Below, in pieces: positions 36,599 through 45,723 of a stretch of DNA of 64,000 nucleotides. Source of the stretch: Candidatus Zixiibacteriota bacterium (GTDB taxonomy: Bacteria > Zixibacteria > MSB-5A5 > GN15 > FEB-12). Made by a program: the position numbers and the translations under genes. The notes under the pieces are model-generated. The model had not been told where the DNA came from and searched no databases. It saw only the letters and a list, made by a program, of their open reading frames with translations. Where the stretch lies: contig JAVEYB010000008.1 in assembly GCA_034003725.1 (NCBI GenBank), positions 1-64,000 on the forward strand, in the 5' to 3' direction. Numbering within the stretch: position 1 is the stretch's first letter; each line of letters begins with the position of its first letter.

Positions 36599-38506
36599 AT
36601 GAGTACAGTCATAGACCGGATCGGGGAGCTGCTGTCGCAATTGCAGTCGCCCGATTACTTCGAGCGCGAAGAAGCCGTCAAGGAGCTGGGGACCTATACC
36701 GAGGATGAGGCGGTCGCCGGGCTGGTGATCGCGATGGAAGACCCTGATCTCGGTATTCGCGAGCTGGCGGCGGATTTTCTGTCGCGGCTTAACGGCGCGA
36801 CGGCCGTACAGCTTCTCATCAGGTTTTTAGGTCACGACGATATCGGCACCCGCAACCTCGCGTCGGAGATTCTCGTGAAGATCGGTGAGGACGCGGTGCT
36901 GCCGCTGATCGATCATCTCACGGCGGACGATCACGACGTTCGCAAGTTCATCTGCGATATCCTCGGTCTGATCGGCGACGAGCGGGCGGTGGAGGCGTTG
37001 TGTGAGCGGTTGTGGGACGACAACGGGAACGTGGTCTGTTCGGCAGCCGAGGCGCTGGGCGAGATCGGTTCGCCGCGGGCCGTCAGGCACCTGCTGGCGG
37101 TGTACGAGAAGATCGAGGACGTTCGCCTGCAGGCGGTCGAGGCGCTCGGCAAGATCGGCGATCAGTCGGCGCTGGAGTCGTTGTATACCTGCATGCGTTC
37201 ATCCGATCCGATGATTACGTACGCGGCGGTGGAAGCGATCGGCGCGATCGGCGCGATGGATTCGGTTGAGCAGCTTATGCCCATGTTGAACAACGCCGAC
37301 CGACTCATTGCGGAAGCGACGATGATGGCGATAATCCGGATCAGCGAACGGCACAACGGGCGGATGGAGGTCGATCTGCCGCTCAACGAGTTTCAGCAGT
37401 TCCTGTTCGACGGGATACGCAACCGCAACGAGGATGTCACGCGATTTACACTGGGTCGCCTGACGCACTGGTACGGCAGCGACGTTATCAAGGGTCTGCT
37501 TGACGTGGTAGACTACGTGGACGAAGAGACGCTGACGGAGGTGACGACGATTCTCGGACAGGTCGGGCCGAGTGCGGCGCGATTCATGACCGAGAAGCTG
37601 AAAACGGCCTCGACGGGCCTGAAGCTGAAGCTGCTGGACGTGATCAAGCAGTTCGCGGACGAAAATCTGGCGGTGGAATTGATGCCGCTGGCGAGCGATC
37701 CCGACCCGGAGGTACGACAGCGGGTGGCGCACGTGCTGGGGATATCCGGCCATACCGAGGCCGTGACGACACTTGCGCGGCTGACCAGTGATCCGATCGG
37801 TCATGTCCGTTCCGCGGCGTACTCCGCTCTCGGATGGTTATGCACGGAGTCGCAGGCGGACCTTTTGTTTGCGGGACTTGACGATCGGTATCCCGACGTA
37901 CGCGATTCCGCGATGGGCGCGTTGATCGTGATCGGGGGCCGGTCGGTGGTGAAGCGTTTTACGCGTGATTTGAACCACGACGATCCGGAACGGCAGCGAC
38001 TGGCGGTGACGGCGCTGGGCTGGATAGGCGAGGCGGACGTCGTGGAGCCGCTGTTGTCGGCGATCAACAATGCGGATCCGGCGATCCGGCGTTCGGCGCT
38101 CAATTCGCTGACGCGGATCGGCGACGTGGAGAATATCGGACCGATCGTGACGGCGTTGTCGGACGAGAATTCCGCCGTACGCAAGGCGGCGGTGACGGCG
38201 CTTCTGACGCTTCGCGGCGAGGAGGCGATCAACGACGTACGCCTGCTGCTCGAAGACGAGGACGTGTGGGTGAAGTATCACGTGATCAGCACGATCGGAG
38301 AGCTGGGGACGCGTCGGCTGGGCGAGTACGTGATGCCGTACCTGGACGACGACCAGGACATTATACGGATCGCCGCCGCCAAGGCGCTGGCGCAGCTGGG
38401 CAACCGGTCGGCGCTGCCGGCGCTGGAGCGTTTGCGGGACGAGCGGAATCCGGATCTCGCCGCCGCGGCGCAGATGGCGGTCGATCAGCTGGGAGGCCGT
38501 ACATGA
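36599..38506 (+). CDS. HEAT-repeat scaffold protein
   Basis: 635 residues made almost entirely of about 30-residue HEAT/PBS-lyase-type repeats (for example EALGEIGSPRAVRHLLAVYE, AVEALGKIGDQSALESLY, ALGWIGEADVVEPLLSAI). No catalytic residues or signal peptide. Such solenoids bind proteins. Its position between a partner-switching trio and a response regulator, with ATGA coupling to the latter, suggests a scaffold in this signalling pathway. No direct homologue with known function recognised. Confidence 0.85.
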   Translation: MSTVIDRIGELLSQLQSPDYFEREEAVKELGTYTEDEAVAGLVIAMEDPDLGIRELAADFLSRLNGATAVQLLIRFLGHDDIGTRNLASEILVKIGEDAVLPLIDHLTADDHDVRKFICDILGLIGDERAVEALCERLWDDNGNVVCSAAEALGEIGSPRAVRHLLAVYEKIEDVRLQAVEALGKIGDQSALESLYTCMRSSDPMITYAAVEAIGAIGAMDSVEQLMPMLNNADRLIAEATMMAIIRISERHNGRMEVDLPLNEFQQFLFDGIRNRNEDVTRFTLGRLTHWYGSDVIKGLLDVVDYVDEETLTEVTTILGQVGPSAARFMTEKLKTASTGLKLKLLDVIKQFADENLAVELMPLASDPDPEVRQRVAHVLGISGHTEAVTTLARLTSDPIGHVRSAAYSALGWLCTESQADLLFAGLDDRYPDVRDSAMGALIVIGGRSVVKRFTRDLNHDDPERQRLAVTALGWIGEADVVEPLLSAINNADPAIRRSALNSLTRIGDVENIGPIVTALSDENSAVRKAAVTALLTLRGEEAINDVRLLLEDEDVWVKYHVISTIGELGTRRLGEYVMPYLDDDQDIIRIAAAKALAQLGNRSALPALERLRDERNPDLAAAAQMAVDQLGGRT

Positions 38507-38877
38507 GCCGGCCGTCAATCATGGTCGTCGATGACGAGTTGCTGATTCGCGACCTGTTATACGACTTTTTCACTGGCCAGGGCTGGGAGATCACGGTGGC
38601 CGAGAGCGGCGCGAAAGCGCTGGAGATGCTCCGGCAGAAGCCGGCAGACCTGGTCCTGAGCGATATTAAGATGCCGCAGATGGACGGTCTGCAGCTGGCA
38701 GGTGAACTTCGGCGCGCCTATCCCGGTATGCCGGTCGTGTTGATGACCGGGTATCCGTCGGTGGACTCGGCGGTATCGGCGCTTCGCGCGCGGGTGGAGG
38801 ATTATGTCATCAAGCCGTTCAATATCAATCAGCTGTTCAAGCTGATCGAAGCGACCGTCCACAAAGACGGCCGGTAG
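38503..38877 (+). CDS. Single-domain response regulator
   Basis: 124 residues, receiver domain only: VVDDE acidic pocket, phospho-acceptor Asp54 in LSDIKMPQMDG, LMTGYPS, and Lys in VIKPF. It lacks an output domain, so it must act by protein contact. Coupled to the HEAT-repeat gene by a four-base overlap. The sequence is more NtrC-receiver-like (KMPQMDG) than CheY-like. Confidence 0.9.
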   Translation: MSRPSIMVVDDELLIRDLLYDFFTGQGWEITVAESGAKALEMLRQKPADLVLSDIKMPQMDGLQLAGELRRAYPGMPVVLMTGYPSVDSAVSALRARVEDYVIKPFNINQLFKLIEATVHKDGR

Positions 38878-38915
38878 AGGCATTACACCGGGAAAGAGGG
38901 ACAGAGGGCGGACAC

Positions 38916-39902
38916 ATGATTACCGGTCAGACGCCAGACCTTCAGATGACGCCGGAAGAATTCACGATGATTCGTGATTTCATTCACGAGCGCAGCGGCA
39001 TCTTCTTCGCAGAGAACAAGATGTATCTCGTGAAGAACCGTCTGCAGAAGCGGATGGAGCAACTCGACATCAAATCCGTGCGCGACTATTTCTATCACGT
39101 CAAGTACGACCTGTCGCTCAAGGAATTCAATATTTTGATGGACCTGGTCACGACCAACGAGACCAGTTTCTATCGCAACGAGCCGCAGTTGCTGTCGTTT
39201 TCGGAGGAAGCACTGCCGCTGATCGTGAAGGACAAGACGGCGGAGGGGAGTCGTTCGATTCGGATCTGGTCGGCCGGGTGTTCGTCGGGCGAGGAGCCGT
39301 ACACGCTGGCGATCATGATCAAGGAGAAGCCGCTTCTGGCGGGCTGGAATGTCGAGATTTTCGCATCGGACATTTCCGAGGAGATTCTGCAGAAGGCGCG
39401 TCACGGGGAGTACCAGGGGCTGACGCTACGGAACGTGCCGTCATATCTTCTGGCGAAGCACTTCACGAAATCGGGGGAGAGCTACCGGGTCAATCCGGAG
39501 GTGAAGGCGCTGGTGAAGTATTCGCAGTTGAACCTGAATGACCAGCGCAAGGTGTCGTTCATGAACAACATGGACGCGATATTTTGTCGGAACGTGATGA
39601 TTTACTTTTCCGACGAGGTGAAAAAGCAGCTCGTGCGGGGCTTTTTCAACAACCTTCGTCCGGGCGGTTACCTGTATATCGGGCATTCCGAGACGCTGCA
39701 CGGCATATCGAAAGCGTTCAAGCTGGTGTATTTCAAGAACGCGCTAGTGTACCAGAAAGAGGCGTCCGAATCGGCCGCGACCAAATCTGGCGCGGTATCA
39801 ACGGCGCGCACGGCGGCGGCGCCTCGGGGCGAGGGGGGCGGCGCGAGCCGGGCGCTGGACCTGTTGAGCAAGATCAAGCAGCCGGCGGCCGCGGGAAAAT
39901 GA
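38916..39902 (+). CDS. cheR: Chemoreceptor methyltransferase CheR
   Basis: 328 residues. N-terminal helical domain, then the S-adenosylmethionine-binding motif WSAGCSSGEEPYTLA, and FCRNVMIYFSDE typical of CheR. It methylates glutamates of chemoreceptors for adaptation. The last 55 residues are an Ala/Ser/Gly-rich disordered tail. No receptor or cheW gene is in the window. The tail-to-next-gene gap is 31 nt. Confidence 0.93.
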   Translation: MITGQTPDLQMTPEEFTMIRDFIHERSGIFFAENKMYLVKNRLQKRMEQLDIKSVRDYFYHVKYDLSLKEFNILMDLVTTNETSFYRNEPQLLSFSEEALPLIVKDKTAEGSRSIRIWSAGCSSGEEPYTLAIMIKEKPLLAGWNVEIFASDISEEILQKARHGEYQGLTLRNVPSYLLAKHFTKSGESYRVNPEVKALVKYSQLNLNDQRKVSFMNNMDAIFCRNVMIYFSDEVKKQLVRGFFNNLRPGGYLYIGHSETLHGISKAFKLVYFKNALVYQKEASESAATKSGAVSTARTAAAPRGEGGGASRALDLLSKIKQPAAAGK

Positions 39903-39933
39903 AGATACGGGCTAAACATACAGGACTGATGCA

Positions 39934-40305
39934 ATGAGTCAGACAATTCTCGTCGTCGATGATTCTCCGACTGTCGTGAAGTTCGTGAGTTTCTCCCTGA
40001 AGAGCGGCGGTTACAACGTGGTGACCGCCTGCGACGGCATGGACGCAATCGAGAAGCTGTCGAACCTGGCGGAGAGCGTAGATCTCGTGATAACCGACCT
40101 GAATATGCCGAACCTCGACGGGTACGGGCTGATCGAGACTCTTCGGAGCAACGATCAGCACCGCGAGACGCCGATCATCATATTGTCTTCGGAAGAGGGC
40201 GAAGCGGATCGGCAGCGGGGCATCGAGGTGGGCGCGACTTCGTATCTGGTGAAGCCGTTCAAGTCGCAGTTGCTGTTGTCCGAGGTTTCGAAGTACCTGA
40301 AGTGA
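39934..40305 (+). CDS. CheY-like response regulator
   Basis: 123 residues, single receiver domain with VVDDSPT, Asp55 in ITDLNMPNLDG, Ser-Ser at the switch position (IILSSEEG) and Lys in LVKPF. More divergent from classical CheY than the next gene, so it may act as a phosphate sink or address another target. Confidence 0.9.
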   Translation: MSQTILVVDDSPTVVKFVSFSLKSGGYNVVTACDGMDAIEKLSNLAESVDLVITDLNMPNLDGYGLIETLRSNDQHRETPIIILSSEEGEADRQRGIEVGATSYLVKPFKSQLLLSEVSKYLK

Positions 40306-40336
40306 GAGAACAATCAGCGTTTGGTAAGGAGGAAGC

Positions 40337-40711
40337 GTGGCGGACCTCAAGATACTTGCGGTTGATGACAGCCCTACCATGCGGCGCATCATAATCAACA
40401 CGCTCAAGCGTGCCGGGTTTCAGAACGTGGTCGAGGCCAACGACGGCAAGGATGCGCTGGCCAAGATGAAGGTCGAGCCGGTGAATTTCGTGATCACCGA
40501 CTGGAACATGCCGGAGATGGACGGACTGACGTTCGTGACGACGCTGCGGTCGATGGAAGAATACAAGAACCTTCCCATTCTGATGGTGACGACCCGTTCG
40601 GTCAAGGACGACATACTGGAAGCCATGAAGGCGGGGGTCAACAATTATATCGTCAAACCGTTCACGCCGGACACACTCAAAGAGAAAATTGAGTCCATCC
40701 TGGCAGGATAA
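40337..40711 (+). CDS. cheY: Chemotaxis response regulator CheY
   Basis: 124 residues from a GTG behind AAGGAGGAAGC. The classical CheY signature VITDWNMPEMDG carries phospho-acceptor Asp55; AVDDSPTMRR, MVTTRS and YIVKPFTP complete the active site. Phosphorylated CheY binds the flagellar switch. The phosphatase gene cheZ follows after 27 nt. Confidence 0.94.
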   Translation: MADLKILAVDDSPTMRRIIINTLKRAGFQNVVEANDGKDALAKMKVEPVNFVITDWNMPEMDGLTFVTTLRSMEEYKNLPILMVTTRSVKDDILEAMKAGVNNYIVKPFTPDTLKEKIESILAG

Positions 40712-40738
40712 GGCAGCACGGATTCGAGGAGGAGAACT

Positions 40739-41347
40739 ATGTCCGGCCCAGAAACGCTTCAGGCCAAGATACAGCGCGAGATCAGCGAGCTATCCGAAGC
40801 CGTCATCAAGGTAGTCGACAGTTTCCGGCAGGTGAAAAACCCGCTGGTCGAGTCGCAGGAAAAGGTGCCGATGGCCACGGACCAACTCGACAAGATCAGC
40901 GAGCAGACCGAGGCGGCGGCGCACCAGATGCTCGACAGGGTGGAGCGTATCACCCAGCGCGAGGAGGAGATCATCGCGGGTCTCGGCGAGATCCGCAAGG
41001 GGGTCGACGGGGGGAGCCACGAACAGGTAGTCGGGGTGATCGACGCCATCCGGAGCAAGGCGGAAACGAATTTGAACGACGCATACATGATCATGGACGC
41101 CCTGCAGTTTCAGGATATCACGGCCCAGCAGATGAACCACGCGGCATCGCTGCTGGAAGATATCGAGGAGAAGCTCAAGCGGATAGTCGCGGCGCTCAAC
41201 GGTCAGGGTGCAGAGATCGGCGACGACCAGGGCGACGTCAGAGAGAAGCGGCTGCGGGTGTTCGATCCCCACGCCGATTTTGCGGACAAACGGACCGAGC
41301 AGGAAGATATCGATTCACTGTTCGAGCGTGAGAAGAAACGGCGCTGA
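40739..41347 (+). CDS. cheZ: CheY-P phosphatase CheZ
   Basis: 202 residues, predominantly helical. The catalytic stretch ALQFQDITAQQM places Asp126 and Gln130 at the positions that act in CheZ. A disordered linker and an acidic C-terminal helix (QEDIDSLFEREKK) resemble the CheY-tethering peptide. CheZ outside Proteobacteria is less common but known. Follows cheY directly behind AGGAGG. Confidence 0.88.
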   Translation: MSGPETLQAKIQREISELSEAVIKVVDSFRQVKNPLVESQEKVPMATDQLDKISEQTEAAAHQMLDRVERITQREEEIIAGLGEIRKGVDGGSHEQVVGVIDAIRSKAETNLNDAYMIMDALQFQDITAQQMNHAASLLEDIEEKLKRIVAALNGQGAEIGDDQGDVREKRLRVFDPHADFADKRTEQEDIDSLFEREKKRR

Positions 41348-41365
41348 GCCGTCCAGGAGATATAT

Positions 41366-43135
41366 ATGAGCAGCGATATGGATATCGGTCTCGACGACAT
41401 GAAGGAGATAATCGACGAGTTTATGGTCGAGGCGGACGAACTGATCAATTCGCTGGATACCAATCTCGTGACACTGGAGACGTCGCCGCACGACCTGGAT
41501 CTGCTCAACGAGATATTCCGCGCCGCCCACACGATCAAGGGAACGTCGAGCTTTCTCGGATTCGACCAGGTGTCAAGCCTGACGCACAGGATGGAAGACG
41601 TTCTCAACAAGCTGCGCAAGTCCGAGATGGTAGTGACGGCGGAAATCATGGACCTGCTGCTGGCGTCGGTGGACATTCTGAAGCAGCTGCTGGGCAACGT
41701 GCGAGAAGGCAACGGCGAGACGATCGATCTGACCGAGATAACACAGCGTCTGGAAGCTGCGATCGGCGGGCAGGCGGCATCGAAGGCCGCGCCGACGGCG
41801 GTCCGGACCGCGGAGGTTGCGCCGGTCGCGCCGGTAATAGAGCACACGGAATCGTACTCCGAGCCCGAGGTTGTCAGTGAGGCGTCCGCGAGCGAGCCGG
41901 GCACGTCACCGGCGCGCAGGGTTGGTCACGAGCGCAAGGCGACCGGCGACCAGACGATTCGGGTGGATGTCAACCGGCTCGATTCGCTGATGAACCTCAT
42001 GGGCGAACTGGTGCTGGGCCGGAATTCGCTGATGCAGACGGTAAGCAAGCTTGGCCCGGAGGCCGGGGTTGAAGATTTCGAGCGTGTTAACCAGTCGGCG
42101 GCGGCGGTGAACTATATCACCACGGAACTGCAGTTGGCCGTCATGAAGATGCGCATGCAGCCGGTGGGAAAGGTCTTCAGCCGGTTTCCGCGGCAGGTTC
42201 GGGACCTGTCCCGCGACGCGGGCAAGCAGATCGAACTGATCATGTCCGGAGAGGACACCGAACTGGACAAGTCCGTGATCGAGGAGATTGGTGACCCGCT
42301 GGTGCACCTGATCCGGAATTCGTGCGATCACGGGATCGAGCCGCCCGAGGAGCGTGTCGCCGCCGGCAAGCCGGCGAAGGGCACGGTCTGGCTCAGCGCG
42401 AGTCAGGAAGGCTCCAATATCGTGATCAAGATCCGTGACGACGGTCGCGGGCTGGATGTTGATGCGATCCGCACGAAGGCGGTCGAGCGCGGTCTCGCCG
42501 GTCGCGCGGAGGTGGACAGGATGGCCGACCGGGAGGTGTTCTCTTACATCTTCGAGGCGGGTTTCTCCACGGCGAAGAAGATAACGGATGTGTCCGGACG
42601 GGGGGTCGGGATGGACGTCGTTCGGACCAATATCGAGAAGCTCAACGGCATGATCGAGCTGGAGTCGGCGCGGGGTGAAGGGACGACGATTTCGATCAAG
42701 CTGCCGCTCACCCTGGCGATTATCCAGGGGCTTCTGGTTGAATCCGACGGCGAGGTATACATACTGCCGCTCTCGTCGGTGCACGAGACGGTCAAAACGG
42801 ACCACGCGCAGATTTACTATGTCAACCAGCGGCCGGTATTCCGGCTGCGCGACGAAATCATTCCGGTGGTCAATATGGGCGGCATCCTTCGGACGCAGGC
42901 ATCGGGTTTCACCCTGACCGAAAAGCCGTATATCGTGGTGGTCGGCCTGGCCGAGAAGAAGCTCGGTATCAATATCGATCGCTTCCTCGGTCAGGAAGAG
43001 GTGGTGATCAAGTCGCTCGGAGACTATTTGGGCGGGGCCGAGGGAATCGCGGGGGCGACGATCCTCGGTGACGGACGCATTCGGCTGATTGTCGATCTGA
43101 TCGGGCTGTTCAATCTGGCCCGGAAAGTCAACTGA
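41366..43135 (+). CDS. cheA: Chemotaxis histidine kinase CheA
   Basis: 589 residues: P1 HPt domain with phosphorylated His55 in AAHTIKGTSSFLGF; an Ala/Pro-rich linker (about 125-190) where a CheY-binding P2 domain is absent or very small; P3 dimerisation; P4 ATPase with HLIRNSCDHGIE, IRDDGRGLD and GRGVGMDVV; and a CheW-like P5 domain. It phosphorylates CheY and CheB. cheB follows after 20 nt. Confidence 0.96.
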   Translation: MSSDMDIGLDDMKEIIDEFMVEADELINSLDTNLVTLETSPHDLDLLNEIFRAAHTIKGTSSFLGFDQVSSLTHRMEDVLNKLRKSEMVVTAEIMDLLLASVDILKQLLGNVREGNGETIDLTEITQRLEAAIGGQAASKAAPTAVRTAEVAPVAPVIEHTESYSEPEVVSEASASEPGTSPARRVGHERKATGDQTIRVDVNRLDSLMNLMGELVLGRNSLMQTVSKLGPEAGVEDFERVNQSAAAVNYITTELQLAVMKMRMQPVGKVFSRFPRQVRDLSRDAGKQIELIMSGEDTELDKSVIEEIGDPLVHLIRNSCDHGIEPPEERVAAGKPAKGTVWLSASQEGSNIVIKIRDDGRGLDVDAIRTKAVERGLAGRAEVDRMADREVFSYIFEAGFSTAKKITDVSGRGVGMDVVRTNIEKLNGMIELESARGEGTTISIKLPLTLAIIQGLLVESDGEVYILPLSSVHETVKTDHAQIYYVNQRPVFRLRDEIIPVVNMGGILRTQASGFTLTEKPYIVVVGLAEKKLGINIDRFLGQEEVVIKSLGDYLGGAEGIAGATILGDGRIRLIVDLIGLFNLARKVN

Positions 43136-43155
43136 GGCGGACGGGAGCTACCGGC

Positions 43156-44286
43156 GTGAGCATCGACAAACCGATCGAAACCATCCGCATACTGGTCGTG
43201 GACGATTCCGCGTTCATGCGCAAAGCGATCAGCATGATGCTGGAGTCCGACCCGGCGTTGAAGGTGGTCGGCACGGCACGTGACGGGGAAGAGGGGGTGG
43301 AGAAGGTCCGCCTGCTCAAGCCCGATCTGGTAACGATGGATATCGAGATGCCGCGCATGGACGGGCTGGCGGCGCTTCGCGAAATCATGCTCAAGTGTCC
43401 CACGCCGGTGATGATGATCTCGTCGATTACAACCGAGGGGGCCGAGGCGACGCTGGAGGCGCTGGAGCTCGGAGCGGTTGACTTCATCCCCAAGCAAAGT
43501 TCGTATGTCAGTCTGGATATCGTCAAGATTCGGGACGATCTTCTGACGAAGATCAAGGACATCGTCAAACGGAAGCACCGCCTGATGGCGATGTACCGCC
43601 AGCGCCAGTTTTCGCGGCTGGCATCATCGACCGCCGCCCCGGTTGCAGCGCCCCCGGCGACGCGCAGTTATACGCATGTGTCGATCGACAGGCCCCGGGT
43701 GGTCGGCAAGCGGCAGCATCCGATCGATATAATTGCGATCGGTTCATCGACCGGCGGGCCGCCGGCGCTGCAGAAGGTGATTCCGGCCCTGCCGGGGAAT
43801 CTGCCGGTAGGGGTTGTGATTGCACAGCACATGCCGCCGATGTTCACGAAGTCTCTTGCGGACCGATTGAACGGTTTGTCCAAGGTGAGCGTTCGCGAGG
43901 CGGTCGACGGTGAGACACTGGAGCCGGCGACCGTGTTGATTGCGCCGGGCGGTCAGCACCTGACAGTGAAAAAGCGCGGGACGAAGGCCCTGATTCGGGT
44001 GTCTCCGGAGCCGAAGGAGACACTGTATCATCCGTGTGTCGACGTGCTTTTCAATTCCGTGGCCGACGAATTCGCACGTGCGACGATGGGTGTGATGCTC
44101 ACCGGCATGGGTTCAAACGGGCTGGTCGGCGCGCGCAATCTGAAGGAACGAGGCGGCGTCCTGATAGCGCAGAACGAGGAATCGTGCGTGGTGTACGGGA
44201 TGCCGCGGGCGGTAATCGAAGCCAACCTTGCCGATCACATCACCTCGATTGATACGGTGTCCGACGAGCTGCTAAGCTATTTTTAG
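43156..44286 (+). CDS. cheB: Chemotaxis methylesterase CheB
   Basis: 376 residues from a GTG. The receiver domain has Asp62 in TMDIEMPRMDGL. The methylesterase/deamidase domain has the catalytic serine in IGSSTGGPPAL (Ser197-Ser198), a conserved His in AQHMPP and Asp in LTGMGSNG. It removes receptor methyl groups; with CheR it sets adaptation. Ends the che gene run. Confidence 0.95.
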   Translation: MSIDKPIETIRILVVDDSAFMRKAISMMLESDPALKVVGTARDGEEGVEKVRLLKPDLVTMDIEMPRMDGLAALREIMLKCPTPVMMISSITTEGAEATLEALELGAVDFIPKQSSYVSLDIVKIRDDLLTKIKDIVKRKHRLMAMYRQRQFSRLASSTAAPVAAPPATRSYTHVSIDRPRVVGKRQHPIDIIAIGSSTGGPPALQKVIPALPGNLPVGVVIAQHMPPMFTKSLADRLNGLSKVSVREAVDGETLEPATVLIAPGGQHLTVKKRGTKALIRVSPEPKETLYHPCVDVLFNSVADEFARATMGVMLTGMGSNGLVGARNLKERGGVLIAQNEESCVVYGMPRAVIEANLADHITSIDTVSDELLSYF

Positions 44287-44325
44287 CTAAAGTTTTTGTT
44301 GAATCCGCGGGCGCTCGCGCCCACC

Positions 44326-45711
44326 ATGCACTCAGCCAACTGGATGAGGAAGTACATGGAAGAGCGCTACAGCCCGGCTGCATTTCCTGCCATGGAGGGC
44401 GACGAGATCAGCCGTTTCACCGAGTCCTACGCATCGTTCAGTCGTGTCGTTAACTCATTGCAGCGTCAATACATAACCCTGAAGGACGAGTTCGCCGCAC
44501 AGAACCGTCTGCTCGCCGAGACCAACGGGAAGTTGCTGGATGCGACACAGCGCAATCTGAAGGCGACGTCGTTTCTTCACAACATCCTTGATGCAATCAC
44601 GGCGGGAGTGGTGGCGGTCGATATGGACGGCCGGGTGACGCATTTCAATCCGGCGGCGGAGCGGCTGCTTGGCCTGAGCGCCCGTGATGTGGTTGGCCGG
44701 CAGTACCGCGAGCTGTTGCCACCGGGCCAGCCGAGCGATGCCAATGCATTGCGGGCGGCCGAATCCGGGAAGGCGGTGTCCGGAATCGACAAGGTGTGGC
44801 AGTCGGCCGACGGGGGACGACTGATGGTATCGGTATCGACGGCGATCCTGCATGACGACGACGATCGGCCCACCGGGGCGATCGAAGTCTTTCATGACCT
44901 GACGAAGATGAAGCAGATGGAACAGGAGCTGGCGCGGTTGAACACGCTGGCGGCGCTGGGGGAGATGGCGGCGACGATCGCGCATGAGGTTCGGAATCCG
45001 CTGACGGGGATCAGCGGTTTCGCGGCATTTTTGAAGCGGGATCTGGCGCCGGACGATCCGCGCCAGAAGCTGGTGGCGAAGATATCGCGGGGGGTGGAAT
45101 CGCTCAACCAGACGGTGACATCGCTTCTGAATTACACGCGATTCGACGAGGTCAACAGCGAGCCGGTCGATTTCGGGACGTTTGTCCGCCGCACGGTGGA
45201 GCAGTTTCGCTACGATCAGCCGGAGCTGGCGCGGGGGGTGAAATTTGACATTCGCTCGCAGGTCGCCGACGACGGAGCCGCCGTGCTGGTGACGTGCGAC
45301 CCGATGCTCCTGCGGCAGATGATGTTCAACCTGTTCACGAACGCCATAGAGGCGCACGACGACAAGCCGGTCATCACGATCCGATTCCGGAAGCTGCCAC
45401 GCACGACAGCGGCGCGTGATTACGGCGGCCGGCTGATACTGGCGCAGGACCAGACGGCGGTAGAGGTCACGGTTGCGGACAACGGCCCGGGGGTGCCCGA
45501 GGGACAGCGGGAGAAGCTGTTTGCGCCGTTTTTCACGACCAAGCCGGGCGGCAACGGCCTGGGCCTGGCGATGGCCTGGAAGATCATGAAAGCACACGGT
45601 GGTGACATATTTGCAGATAACGGCGCGTCGGGCGGCGCGGTGTTCACCTTATTGCTGCCTGTACGGATCGAAACACCCTCGGCGACGCCGACCTGGTCTC
45701 ACGAAGCATAG
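44326..45711 (+). CDS. PAS-domain sensor histidine kinase
   Basis: About 461 residues. N-terminal coiled coil, a PAS domain (about 95-205), HisKA with the phosphorylated His in IAHEVRNPLTGISGF, and HATPase with MFNLFTNAIEAHD, DNGPGVPEG and GNGLGLAM. No membrane segment, so it senses a cytoplasmic cue. It sits 12 nt upstream of a sigma-54 activator, like FlgS/FlrB kinases of flagellar cascades. A TTG start at 44296 is possible. Confidence 0.92.
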   Translation: MHSANWMRKYMEERYSPAAFPAMEGDEISRFTESYASFSRVVNSLQRQYITLKDEFAAQNRLLAETNGKLLDATQRNLKATSFLHNILDAITAGVVAVDMDGRVTHFNPAAERLLGLSARDVVGRQYRELLPPGQPSDANALRAAESGKAVSGIDKVWQSADGGRLMVSVSTAILHDDDDRPTGAIEVFHDLTKMKQMEQELARLNTLAALGEMAATIAHEVRNPLTGISGFAAFLKRDLAPDDPRQKLVAKISRGVESLNQTVTSLLNYTRFDEVNSEPVDFGTFVRRTVEQFRYDQPELARGVKFDIRSQVADDGAAVLVTCDPMLLRQMMFNLFTNAIEAHDDKPVITIRFRKLPRTTAARDYGGRLILAQDQTAVEVTVADNGPGVPEGQREKLFAPFFTTKPGGNGLGLAMAWKIMKAHGGDIFADNGASGGAVFTLLLPVRIETPSATPTWSHEA

Positions 45712-45723
45712 GGAGTGTTGCGG

